Shown: in pieces, positions 32,808 to 39,681 of the stretch | Layout: each line of letters begins with the position of its first letter | Position numbering within the stretch: the first letter of the stretch is position 1 | From: an uncultured Oscillospiraceae bacterium | GTDB taxonomy: Bacteria > Bacillota > Clostridia > Oscillospirales > Oscillospiraceae | Length of the DNA: 42,458 bases | Direction of reading: 5' to 3' | NCBI GenBank assembly: GCA_947599875.1 | Contig: CANQFV010000022.1 | Span: forward strand, 1 to 42,458 | Notes under the pieces: generated by a model | Databases searched by the model: none | What the model was told of the DNA's origin: nothing | What the model saw: the letters and a program-made list of their open reading frames with translations, nothing else | Made by a program: the position numbers and the translations under genes

Positions 32808-33251
32808 TTACCTCCCGGTAGAGCCGAAGCCGCCGGCGCCGCGCTCCGTCTCGGAAAGCTCCCGGGCCTCCTCAAACTGCGTAAACGCCACGGGGCAGAC
32901 CACAAGCTGGGCGATCCGGTCCCCCGGCTCCACGGTGACGGGGTTTGGGCCGTGGTTGTGGAGGGCCACCATGTATTCGCCCCGGTAGTCGGAGTCCACC
33001 ACCCCCACCTTGTTGGCGGGGGCCAGGCCGGATCTGCTGGCCAGGCCGGAGCGGGCGAAGACGAACCCGGCGTAGCCCTCCGGGATCTCGGCGGTGAGGC
33101 CGGTGTGGAAGAAGACGGTCTCCCCCGGGGCCACATCCACGGGGGCGTCCATGCAGGCGTGGAGATCCGCCCCGGCGGCGAAGGGGGAGCCCCGGGAGGG
33201 CAAAATGGCCCGGGGGTCCAGCTTTTTTACTTTGATGGTGATAGGTTCCAT
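32808..33251 (-). CDS. dut: dUTP diphosphatase
   Basis: Hydrolyses dUTP to dUMP, keeping uracil out of DNA and feeding dTMP synthesis. The 147-residue trimeric-type enzyme shows all five motifs: AGADLHA, ARSGLASRSGL, NKVGVVDSDYRGE with the catalytic Asp, GDRIAQLVV, and the C-terminal RGAGGFGSTGR that closes over the active site. It is a free-standing gene between a degenerate REP unit and the XRE operator. Confidence 0.96.
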   Translation of the reverse strand: MEPITIKVKKLDPRAILPSRGSPFAAGADLHACMDAPVDVAPGETVFFHTGLTAEIPEGYAGFVFARSGLASRSGLAPANKVGVVDSDYRGEYMVALHNHGPNPVTVEPGDRIAQLVVCPVAFTQFEEARELSETERGAGGFGSTGR

Positions 33252-33282
33252 AGGGTTGTTCCTTTCTGTGCTGCCGGTTGAA

Positions 33283-33309
33283 GGGGCCGGCCTGGGCGGA
33301 GGCCCGTAC
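33283..33309. repeat. Degenerate REP-like palindrome
   Basis: GGGGCCGGCCT...GGAGGCCCGTAC, the REP-like form with GTAC at the foot, between trxB and dut. Confidence 0.5.
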
Positions 33310-33321
33310 AGGGCTTTCCGT

Positions 33322-34239
33322 TTATTTCAGGGAATTGACGTATTTCGCGGCGGCGGTGGCGGCCACGGCCCCGTCCGCTGCGGCGGTGACAAGCTGGCGG
33401 AGTGCCTTGCGCCGCCCGTCCCCGGCCACCCAGATCCCCGGGGTGCCGGACTCGCAGTCCTCCCCGGCGATGGCGTAGCCGGCCTCGTCCATCCGGAGGA
33501 CGTTGGCGAAGGCGGCGTTGTTGGGGATCATGCCGATGGCGGTGAAGATGCCGGGTGTCGTCAGCGTCCGCTCCTGGCCCGTCTCCACGTTCCGCACCCG
33601 CAGGGCCGCGGCCCGGCCCCTGTCGTCCCCCAGCACCTCCGCCGGCACATAGGGCGTCAAAAAGCTGATGTTTGTCCTGTTTTTGGCAGCCTCCACCAGG
33701 TGCCGCTCCGCCCGGAATTCGTCCCTCCTGTGGACGAGATACACCGTGGAGCAGATGTTGGACAGATACAGCGCGTCCTCAAGGGCCGTGTTGCCCCCGC
33801 CCACCACGGCCACTTCCCGGTTCTTGAAAAACGCCCCGTCGCAGGAGGCGCAGGTGGACACGCCCCGCCCGGAGAACTCCGCCCCGCCGGGGCAGTCCAG
33901 CTTCCGGTGCCCCGCGCCGGTGGCGATGATCACGGCCGGCGCCTGAAAATCCCCCCTGGCAGTGTGGACAAGCTTCATCTCCCCCTGAAGCTCGATGCCC
34001 GTGACGGCAGCGGTTTTCACCTGGGCGCCCAGGGCCTGGGCCTGCTTTTGCCAGTTGTCCGCCAGACGCCAGCCCTCGATATGCTGGAGGGAGGGGAAAT
34101 TCTCCACATCCTGGGAGTTGATGATCTGTCCGCCGCAGACGGTGATCTCTAAGATCAGCGTCTCCAACCCCGCCCTGCGGGCGTATGTGGCGGCTGTCAG
34201 CCCCGCGGGGCCGCCGCCGATGATGATAAGGTCAGCCAT
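33322..34239 (-). CDS. trxB: Thioredoxin-disulfide reductase
   Basis: Reduces thioredoxin with NADPH through FAD. The 305-residue low-molecular-weight type shows the FAD loop IIGGGPAGLTAATYARRAG at the N-terminus, the redox CASC (in STCASCDGAFFKNREV, about residue 133), the NADPH loop VVGGGNTALEDALYL, and the C-terminal RQLVTAAADGAVAA that contacts FAD. AGD in the second FAD motif is followed by Gly where Val is common. The start at 34239 has GGAGG upstream; an earlier in-frame ATG adds an unlikely basic stretch. It diverges from trxA. Confidence 0.94.
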   Translation of the reverse strand: MADLIIIGGGPAGLTAATYARRAGLETLILEITVCGGQIINSQDVENFPSLQHIEGWRLADNWQKQAQALGAQVKTAAVTGIELQGEMKLVHTARGDFQAPAVIIATGAGHRKLDCPGGAEFSGRGVSTCASCDGAFFKNREVAVVGGGNTALEDALYLSNICSTVYLVHRRDEFRAERHLVEAAKNRTNISFLTPYVPAEVLGDDRGRAAALRVRNVETGQERTLTTPGIFTAIGMIPNNAAFANVLRMDEAGYAIAGEDCESGTPGIWVAGDGRRKALRQLVTAAADGAVAATAAAKYVNSLK

Positions 34240-34264
34240 ACTTGCCTCCGAAAATTTTTTCTTT

Positions 34265-34273
34265 AGTATATCA
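34265..34273 (-). promoter_or_regulatory. Extended -10 element of trxB
   Basis: On the minus strand TGATATACT, an extended -10 (TGN before TATACT), about 25 nt from the trxB start codon. No good -35 is seen. Confidence 0.55.
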
Positions 34274-34287
34274 CATCTAATCATAAA

Positions 34288-34316
34288 TTGACAGGGGCTT
34301 TGGAAAGAATTATAAT
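34288..34316 (+). promoter_or_regulatory. Sigma-A promoter of trxA
   Basis: TTGACA (34288-34293), 17 nt, TATAAT (34311-34316), a full consensus promoter. The ~115-nt leader holds a CCCCCCCGGCGGC/GCCGCGG-type GC-rich stretch. Confidence 0.88.
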
Positions 34317-34433
34317 GAAGTCAGATTTTCACCCGGAGTCCCCCCCCGGCGGCAAACCGGCCGCGGAGGGGAGGCCCCCGAACGGATCTGCACAGGAAAA
34401 AAACACAGAATAAGAACAAAAGGAGGATACCTC

Positions 34434-34733
34434 ATGGCTGAGATCGTAAACAAGGAGACCTTTGCGGAAAAAACCTCCACCGGAACCACTCTGGTGGACT
34501 TCTTCGCCACCTGGTGCGGCCCCTGCCGGATGCTGGCGCCCCTGCTGGAGGAGGTGGAGGCTCAGCGCCCGGACATCACCTTTGTGAAGGTGGATGTGGA
34601 CGAGTCCCCGGAGCTTGCCGACGCCTACAACGTCACCGGCGTCCCCACCCTGGTGCTGTTTAAAAACGGCGAGGTGGTAAAGACAAGCGTGGGCCTGCTG
34701 CCGAAGGAGGAGCTGGAGGAGCTGCTGGCTTGA
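34434..34733 (+). CDS. trxA: Thioredoxin
   Basis: A 99-residue cytoplasmic disulfide reductant. The active site WCGPC is at residues 28-32, VDVDESPELADAYNVTGVPTLVLF holds the cis-Pro loop, and the C-terminal helix follows. AAGGAGG precedes the ATG. It is the divergent partner of trxB, its reductase. The TGA stop codon lies inside the first arm of M1 copy F1 (CTGGCTTGAAAGGCC), so the last codons belong to the repeat edge. Confidence 0.96.
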   Translation: MAEIVNKETFAEKTSTGTTLVDFFATWCGPCRMLAPLLEEVEAQRPDITFVKVDVDESPELADAYNVTGVPTLVLFKNGEVVKTSVGLLPKEELEELLA

Positions 34734-34955
34734 AAGGCCGCAGGAGCCTTCTGGCAAGGGCGGCTTTCAGCGCCTTTCCGAGCTTTTGCGTAACCCCTGC
34801 GGCCTTTCAATGCCAAGGGGGAACGTGCGAAAGACCCGGCATGAATTCTGCGGAATTCACGCCGGGCCTTTCTGCTGCCGCGCTGCAGCGCACGCCCAAG
34901 GGCGCACGTTTGCGCGGCAAGAGGGATTTTTTGCGAGGCAAAGCCCCGCAAAAAA
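34725..34955 (+). repeat. Module M1 four-hairpin element, copy F1
   Basis: It starts inside the end of trxA. Hairpin 4 has outer arms TTGAAAGGCCGCAGG/CCTGCGGCCTTTCAA and an enlarged centre like copies C and D. Hairpin 3 has apex GAATTCTGCGGAATTC. Hairpin 2 is the CGCACGCCCAAGGGCGCACG form. Hairpin 1 is TTTTTTGCGAGGC...GCCCCGCAAAAAA, a third version of that stem. Confidence 0.87.
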
Positions 34956-35013
34956 TATTTGGATTGGGGGGAGCGGGACGAAGCCTGCGACGTTTGTGGG
35001 AGGCCGGCGTCCC

Positions 35014-35453
35014 AAAGGGACGGTTCTTGTGAGTCACATTCGTGCCCCACAAAGAACCGTCCCTGTTGAACCGCCTCCTCAGAAATCGATAACTGGGTGG
35101 TATCATTGCCTCACGGGGACGGTTTTTGTGGGACACCGCAGCGAAGCGAAGGTGGTTCACAAGAACCGTCCCCTGTGGGGCACGGAGTAGGGTGGCGTCG
35201 TGCATTGTCGGGGAGCCGGTGTGACACGGGGACGGTTCTTTAGTCACACCAGTGTGCGCACTGGTGGTACAAAAGAACCGTCCCCGCTGTCCCACCTCCT
35301 CAGAGGACGGGAAGTTCCTTCGTGAAAGGCGGGACTTGAGGGACGGTTTTTTTGTCACACCGCAGGTGGGACTAAAGAACCGTCCCTCTGTAACGCCGGG
35401 TCAGGGCCTCCGGTCAACGGAGAACGCCCCGTCCCGCTCCCCCAATCCAAATA
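35014..35453. repeat. Module M2 repeats, copies i and j, with linker
   Basis: Copy i (35014-35190) is nearly the reverse complement of copy g. Copy j (35216-35400) has the CACCAGTG-TGCG-CACTGGTG first hairpin and the GTCACACCGCAGGTGGGAC second hairpin. The linker from 35400 runs to M1 copy F2. No gene was seen in 34734-35633. Confidence 0.85.
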
Positions 35454-35628
35454 TTTTTTCCGGCGGCATGTACGTCGGAAAAAATCCCTCTTGCCGCGCA
35501 AGTGTCCAGTCCGCAGACTGGTCGCGCAGCGCGGCAGCAGGAAGGGGTTCCTGAATTCCACAGAATTCAGGAACCCCTTCCGCACGCGTCCTATTGGCAT
35601 TGGAAGGCCTTCAGGCCTTCCAAGCCAG
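35454..35628 (-). repeat. Module M1 four-hairpin element, copy F2
   Basis: On the minus strand it begins 5 nt after the coat protein stop. Hairpin 3 has arms GGGGTTCCT/AGGAACCCC with loop GAATTCTGTGGAATTC, the only copy with UGUG in the loop. Hairpin 2 has apex CCAGTCCGCAGACTGG. Hairpin 1 is the CCGGCGGCATG form. Confidence 0.87.
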
Positions 35629-35633
35629 CCATT

Positions 35634-35882
35634 TTAGTTTGTTGAAGTATATTTTTGCTTCACCTGGTCGATCTTGCTCTGGGGCACGTTCTCCGTGGTG
35701 TACCAGCCCTTCTGGGTCATCTGCTTGTAGATGTTGTCCTGCATACACAGAGCGTCCGTCAGGGCGGATTTAAAGGCGGTGTTCACCTTTTCCGTGCTGG
35801 ATTCGATAGCGCCGTGCATATAGAGGTCGCAGACGCCCTTGGTTGTCAGGAGAATATTCTCCATGATGGTCTTGTCGTCCAT
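35634..35882 (-). CDS. Spore coat protein, CotF family
   Basis: An 82-residue helical protein matching the CotF (Coat_F) family: KGVCDLYMHGAIESSTEKVNTAFKSAL, then QDNIYKQMTQKGWYTTENVPQSKIDQVKQKY. It is expected in the spore coat, made in the mother cell. AAAGGAG precedes the ATG. It lies 15 nt after another small gene on the same strand and is probably co-transcribed with it. Confidence 0.9.
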   Translation of the reverse strand: MDDKTIMENILLTTKGVCDLYMHGAIESSTEKVNTAFKSALTDALCMQDNIYKQMTQKGWYTTENVPQSKIDQVKQKYTSTN

Positions 35883-35897
35883 TTGTCTTCTCCTTTC

Positions 35898-36071
35898 TTA
35901 CACGAGGGCATAAAACCGGCCGAAGATCTGGCGGTTTTTATCCACCAGCTGTTGGGCCTGGGCCTTCAGCTGGGGGTCCTGCAGGGTGTTGACGGCGTCC
36001 TGGCACTGCTTGGAGAGAAATTCAGCGTGGCCAAGGGCGTCCTCGATATACAGCAGCTCCTTGGAACTCAT
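35898..36071 (-). CDS. Small coat-associated protein, 57 residues
   Basis: The frame MSSKELLYIEDALGHAEFLS...GRFYALV ends with TAA at 35898. It is predicted to be all-helical, with the character of small ferritin-like or coat-associated proteins often placed before cotF-type genes. A GAGGTGAT site lies 7 nt before the ATG. The tight spacing to the CotF-type gene suggests one transcript and a role in the spore coat. The family assignment is only tentative. Confidence 0.78.
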   Translation of the reverse strand: MSSKELLYIEDALGHAEFLSKQCQDAVNTLQDPQLKAQAQQLVDKNRQIFGRFYALV

Positions 36072-36172
36072 ATAAAATCACCTCGCCCTTAGCTTGTCCC
36101 CTCACGCCCCGTTTATTCGCCGCATATTGGAAAAAGATCGGGAATATATTGGGTGGTGAAGGGGGAAAGCGT

Positions 36173-36643
36173 ATGAAACTCCAACCGAAAAAGCTCGCCG
36201 TCTGTCTGGCCGTGCCGCTGGCCGTGGGGGGCCTGGCGGCCCTGCTGTCCCGCTCCGGCATGGCGGACTTCGCCCTGCTGCGAAAGCCGCCCCTCACGCC
36301 CCCGGCCTGGGTCTTCCCCGTGGTGTGGACGGCGCTGTATCTTATGATGGGCCTGGCCTCCTATCTGGTCTGGGAGAGCCGCACCCCCAGGGAGCATGTG
36401 GCCGCCGCGCTGACGGTCTACGCCTGTCAGCTCTCGGTCAATTTCCTCTGGCCCATCTTGTTTTTCACCCTGAGACTATACCTCTTTGCCTTCTTCTGGC
36501 TTGTGGCCCTGTGGCTGCTGGTGCTGGCCGCCTTCGCCTTCTTCCGGAAGCTCCAAAAGACGGCGGGCCTGCTGATGCTCCCCTACCTGCTGTGGGTCAC
36601 CTTCGCCGGGTATCTCAATTTCGGCGTGTATCTGCTGAACTGA
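36173..36643 (+). CDS. TspO/MBR family protein
   Basis: A 156-residue membrane protein with five helices. Trp-rich family motifs are present: RKPPLTPPAWVFPVVWTALYLMMGLASYLVW, QLSVNFLWPILFF and PYLLWVTFAGYLNFGVYLLN. TspO proteins bind porphyrins and sterol-like ligands; the role here is open. The ATG at 36173 is taken as start because the family begins there and GGGGGAAAG lies before it. Its last 29 bp overlap the convergent GNAT gene. Confidence 0.92.
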   Translation: MKLQPKKLAVCLAVPLAVGGLAALLSRSGMADFALLRKPPLTPPAWVFPVVWTALYLMMGLASYLVWESRTPREHVAAALTVYACQLSVNFLWPILFFTLRLYLFAFFWLVALWLLVLAAFAFFRKLQKTAGLLMLPYLLWVTFAGYLNFGVYLLN

Positions 36644-37232
36644 CCGGCTCCGCCGTCTGGTCGCTCCCCTTGCGGCGGGCAAAGTAGTCCTCCCGCAGGA
36701 TGCCCCGCTCCACAATGTCCACCCGCCTGTCTGTCAACAGCAGGCGGTAGGCCTTTCTCCGGGTCCCCTCGTAGAGAAGTCCGCACTTCTCCATCACCCG
36801 GGACGAGCCGATGTTCTCCGCCGCGTGGACGCCGTTTATGCGGTAGAAGCCCACCTCCTCAAAGCAGTAGCGCAGAACCTCCGTGAGGGCCTCGGTCATA
36901 AGTCCCCTGCCCCACCAGGCCCTGCCCATGCAATAGGCGACGGCGCCCACGGCCTGGTATTCGTCCACGGCCCTCACCTCAATATCGCCGATGAGGACGT
37001 CCCCCTCCCTCAAGACGGCGGCCCAGTGGTAGCACTCCGGCCGTTTGCACTCCTCCCGGGCCTTCAAAAGGGCGCGGGTGATGGCCACGTCCCCGTGGGG
37101 CGTCCAGGTCAGATATTTTGTCACCTCCGGGTCGTTCATCCAGTTGGCGAAGGCCTCCCCGGCGTCGCTCTCCCGCCACGCCCGCAGGATCAGCCGCGGT
37201 GTCTCCAGCCGTTTTGTCCCCTTGTGTTCCAT
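36615..37232 (-). CDS. GNAT family N-acetyltransferase (RimJ/RimL-like)
   Basis: A 205-residue acetyl-CoA-dependent transferase. It has LETPRLILRAWRESDAGEAF at the start and, in the acetyl-CoA part, AYCMGRAWWGRGLMTEALTEVL and VHAAENIGSSRVMEKCGLLYEGTRR. The substrate is unknown; relatives acetylate ribosomal protein N-termini, amino groups or antibiotics. AAAGGAGC precedes the ATG. The 3' end overlaps tspO tail-to-tail by 29 bp. It lies 72 nt after the Nudix gene on the same strand, probably in one transcript. Confidence 0.9.
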   Translation of the reverse strand: MEHKGTKRLETPRLILRAWRESDAGEAFANWMNDPEVTKYLTWTPHGDVAITRALLKAREECKRPECYHWAAVLREGDVLIGDIEVRAVDEYQAVGAVAYCMGRAWWGRGLMTEALTEVLRYCFEEVGFYRINGVHAAENIGSSRVMEKCGLLYEGTRRKAYRLLLTDRRVDIVERGILREDYFARRKGSDQTAEPVSSADTRRN

Positions 37233-37304
37233 TTTGAGCTCCTTTCTCTCCTTCCCGGCGGAGGCTCCGCGCCCCGCCGGCGTCAGGCTCTTCTGAACAA
37301 TCTA

Positions 37305-37718
37305 TCAGGTTTTGTCCCCCCGCGCTCCCCGGAGCTTTCGCAGGATCGCCTCGTCCGCGGGGCAGAAGTCGTATTGGGGGATCTCCTCCGGGGCGATGAA
37401 CCGGATGTCCGTATGCTCCAGCATCTTCGGCTCGCCCGCCAGGATCCGGGCGTTGTACAGCGTCAGATCCACCCGCATGTCGGGGTAGCGGTGGACAAGC
37501 TCCATGTACACATCCCCCACGCCAATCCGGATGTCCAGCTCCTCCCGGCACTCCCGGACAAGGGCCTGTTCCTTCGTCTCCCCCGGCTCCACCTTGCCGC
37601 CCACAAACTCATATAGCCCGCCCCGGGCCTTGTTAGGCGGCCGCCGGCAGATGAGAAACTTCCCCTCATCCCAAATCAGGGCCGCCACCACGTCCACCGG
37701 CCGATCCGTATCCTCCAT
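37305..37718 (-). CDS. Nudix hydrolase, MutT-like
   Basis: A 137-residue pyrophosphohydrolase. The Nudix box GGKVEPGETKEQALVRECREEL is complete up to its last residues, with Asp where Gly is usual at the end. VVAALIWDEGKFLICRRPPNK precedes it, as in 8-oxo-dGTP-cleaning MutT proteins. The start at 37718 has GGGGAGG nearby; an in-frame ATG 48 nt upstream is possible and would add 16 residues rich in Gly and Arg. It is upstream of the GNAT gene. Confidence 0.9.
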   Translation of the reverse strand: MEDTDRPVDVVAALIWDEGKFLICRRPPNKARGGLYEFVGGKVEPGETKEQALVRECREELDIRIGVGDVYMELVHRYPDMRVDLTLYNARILAGEPKMLEHTDIRFIAPEEIPQYDFCPADEAILRKLRGARGDKT

Positions 37719-37828
37719 CCTGCGCCTCCCCTCCCCGGGCCGTCCCGGGGATTTTTCATTGATCATCTCATTATACCCCTTTCCCCGGGATTTTCAAGGC
37801 CCGCCTCCCCGCTCCCCGGGGTTGCGGC

Positions 37829-37857
37829 TTGCTTATTCCGATCCTATGAGGTATAAT
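37829..37857 (+). promoter_or_regulatory. Promoter of the AT-rich lipoprotein gene
   Basis: TTGCTT (37829-37834), 17 nt, TATAAT (37852-37857), then AAAGGTG before the ATG. Confidence 0.72.
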
Positions 37858-37905
37858 GTTAATTAAAGGAGTCTTTGATAAATCGATTGAAAAAGGTGTT
37901 CATAT

Positions 37906-38877
37906 ATGAATTTCTTACATAAATTCAATAAAACGCGCATCATTCGTTCTAAAATAGCATGGATTGTTTTGATTATAACTATGTTATCCCTATTGGGATC
38001 CTGCGGCGTTCACAAAAAGGGCAATTTTGCCGATGAATATCAAAGCTATGGAAATATGCTCGTTTTGGGACTTGTAAATGATACGGATTTAACCGAAAAT
38101 GGTGTAGTATACTTAAATGCTATTTCCGATAATTTAAACGTCCAGTTTGCAAATTTAACCGATAAGGATTCGGAGTATATTTTGAAATTGTTTTTAGACT
38201 ATAAAGAAGTTCAATTTCACATGAATGGCGATTTAGTAAACTCCTACATCTTTCAGGCCGAAGCGGGAGATTCGTATGTTTTCCGGGTTAATATTGATTC
38301 CACGATTGAGTTAAGCAATTCTCATATCTTGACCGTTGCCGTTCTGACCGCACCTCAAAAGCACGCAAAAGCCAGTGATTTCATGAGCAATTCATACGGA
38401 GTCGTATTGAGCTATGAGTTAGCTCCTAAAATCGGCAAGAGGGAGATAATACGGAGCGATACGTTTGATGAGCCTTTGGCATATCTTGAACTGAATTACC
38501 AAGGGCTGATGCTGAATTCTGATTTTGAGGGCGCAGAAAATACGATTGTGCAATTTCCGTCAAAGGATTACATCGCAGCGCCCGGTGATAAGATTGAGTT
38601 AGCTTACCGGGCCGGAAATTATGATAATGCGGAAGATATTCTGATCGTTGTTCTTGTGGACTGGCAGCAACAATCAATAAACGGTGCAGACTACATATAC
38701 ATACGGAACATTCCCGGATATATCAGCTACGGTACATTGGAATTTACTGCGCCTGCGGAAGCAGGTGAATATGAAGTAACTGCTTTTGTTGTAGACCAAC
38801 CATTTGAACTTAAAGATTCGGATTCTTTCCATACTCATGACACTGCCTATCGCTTTACCTTAACTGTTCAAGAATAA
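37906..38877 (+). CDS. AT-rich lipoprotein of unknown function
   Basis: A 323-residue predicted lipoprotein with a basic start, a hydrophobic segment and lipobox LGSC (Cys 33). The rest is beta-rich and acidic without a family I recognise. The end (TLEFTAPAEAGEYEVTAFVVDQ) has the look of an Ig-like strand pair. The gene is far richer in A and T than everything around it and uses AAT, TTA and GAT codons freely, so it was probably acquired from another source. It has its own promoter and a terminator (38895-38932), so it is a self-contained cassette. Confidence 0.82.
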   Translation: MNFLHKFNKTRIIRSKIAWIVLIITMLSLLGSCGVHKKGNFADEYQSYGNMLVLGLVNDTDLTENGVVYLNAISDNLNVQFANLTDKDSEYILKLFLDYKEVQFHMNGDLVNSYIFQAEAGDSYVFRVNIDSTIELSNSHILTVAVLTAPQKHAKASDFMSNSYGVVLSYELAPKIGKREIIRSDTFDEPLAYLELNYQGLMLNSDFEGAENTIVQFPSKDYIAAPGDKIELAYRAGNYDNAEDILIVVLVDWQQQSINGADYIYIRNIPGYISYGTLEFTAPAEAGEYEVTAFVVDQPFELKDSDSFHTHDTAYRFTLTVQE

Positions 38878-38894
38878 TTCTTTTTAACCATTAT

Positions 38895-38932
38895 ATCCAT
38901 GCCGGCATTTTTGGTAGCATGGATTTTCTTTG
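38895..38932 (+). terminator. Terminator after the AT-rich lipoprotein gene
   Basis: ATCCATGC pairs with GCATGGAT, followed by TTTCTTT. Confidence 0.75.
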
Positions 38933-39004
38933 CACAGAATTGTGCAGCCTGATCATATATCAATACCTATTTGGGAATGGGAGAAATTTTTTTCATGTCC
39001 CCCC

Positions 39005-39033
39005 TTGACAAACACACACTGCTGTGGTAAACT
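39005..39033 (+). promoter_or_regulatory. Sigma-A promoter of the feo operon
   Basis: TTGACA (39005-39010), 17 nt, TAAACT (39028-39033). Confidence 0.85.
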
Positions 39034-39040
39034 CACCATC

Positions 39041-39090
39041 GGTTAGTGAGAGCTAACCATTGTTTGGCCCCAGGGGTTAGCAAACCCTAA
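39041..39090 (+). promoter_or_regulatory. Two TTAG-N6-CTAA operators before feoA
   Basis: GGTTAG-TGAGAG-CTAACC (39041-39058) and TTAG-CAAACC-CTAA (39077-39090), just downstream of the promoter. The half-sites are those of DtxR/IdeR-type metal repressors (TTAG/CTAA), but the spacing is 6. Binding here would block transcription, as expected for iron repression. Confidence 0.6.
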
Positions 39091-39115
39091 CAAAAGTTAT
39101 ACGGAGGTAACTACT

Positions 39116-39337
39116 ATGGTTCCCCTCATCACGGCCGGAAACGGCGACACCGGCTCCATTGTGCGCATCACGGGCCGGGACGAGACCCGCCGCCATCTGG
39201 CGGAGCTGGGCTTTGTGGTCGGCGCCGATGTGACGGTGCTGAACCGGGTGGGCGGCAGCATGATCCTGGCGGTAAAGGACTCCCGCGTGGCGCTGGATCA
39301 GACGATGGCCGCCAGAATTTCCGTAGATCCCCGCTGA
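39116..39337 (+). CDS. feoA: FeoA domain protein, first copy
   Basis: A 73-residue SH3-like FeoA protein. The conserved core RHLAELGFVVGADVTVLNR is present, followed by GGSMILAVKDSRVALDQTMAARI. FeoA is a small cytoplasmic partner of FeoB in ferrous iron uptake. CGGAGG precedes the ATG. Two different FeoA genes in a row are typical of clostridial feo operons. Confidence 0.93.
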   Translation: MVPLITAGNGDTGSIVRITGRDETRRHLAELGFVVGADVTVLNRVGGSMILAVKDSRVALDQTMAARISVDPR

Positions 39338-39385
39338 AACCGGGCTCTGGCAGCGCGGGCAACTAAAAAAGAAGGAGGTAAGACC

Positions 39386-39607
39386 ATGAAAACGCTGAAG
39401 GACGCCGCCGTTGGCTCCACGGTCACGGTGGCGAAGCTCCACGGCGAGGGCGCGCTGAAGCGGCGCGTCATGGACATGGGCGTCACCCGGGGGGTGGAGA
39501 TCTATGTCCGCAAGGTGGCGCCGCTGGGCGATCCCATCCAGGTGACCGTCCGGGGCTACGAGCTTTCCATCCGCAAGGCAGACGCGGAAAATATCGAGAT
39601 CGTATAA
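39386..39607 (+). CDS. feoA: FeoA domain protein, second copy
   Basis: A 73-residue SH3-like FeoA protein. The core LKRRVMDMGVTRGVEIYVRKVAPLGDPI is closer to the usual FeoA pattern (MG(I/V)..G) than the first copy. It has the C-terminal YELSIRKADAENIEI strand. AAGGAGG precedes the ATG. It probably binds FeoB and modulates its GTPase or gate. Confidence 0.94.
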   Translation: MKTLKDAAVGSTVTVAKLHGEGALKRRVMDMGVTRGVEIYVRKVAPLGDPIQVTVRGYELSIRKADAENIEIV

Positions 39608-39622
39608 TTTTTTCTTTGGAAG

Positions 39623-39656
39623 TTAGACTTAGATAATCTTTATTAGGTATATCTAA
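39623..39656 (+). promoter_or_regulatory. TTAG-N6-CTAA operator between feoA and feoB
   Basis: TTAG-GTATAT-CTAA (39643-39656) is preceded by a near match, TTAG-ACTTAG-ATAA (39623-39636). It is the third copy of the operator form in this operon. It lies 26 nt before the feoB start codon, where it could set FeoB expression separately. Confidence 0.55.
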
Positions 39657-39681
39657 CCAACAGCCACAGGAGGATCAACTC

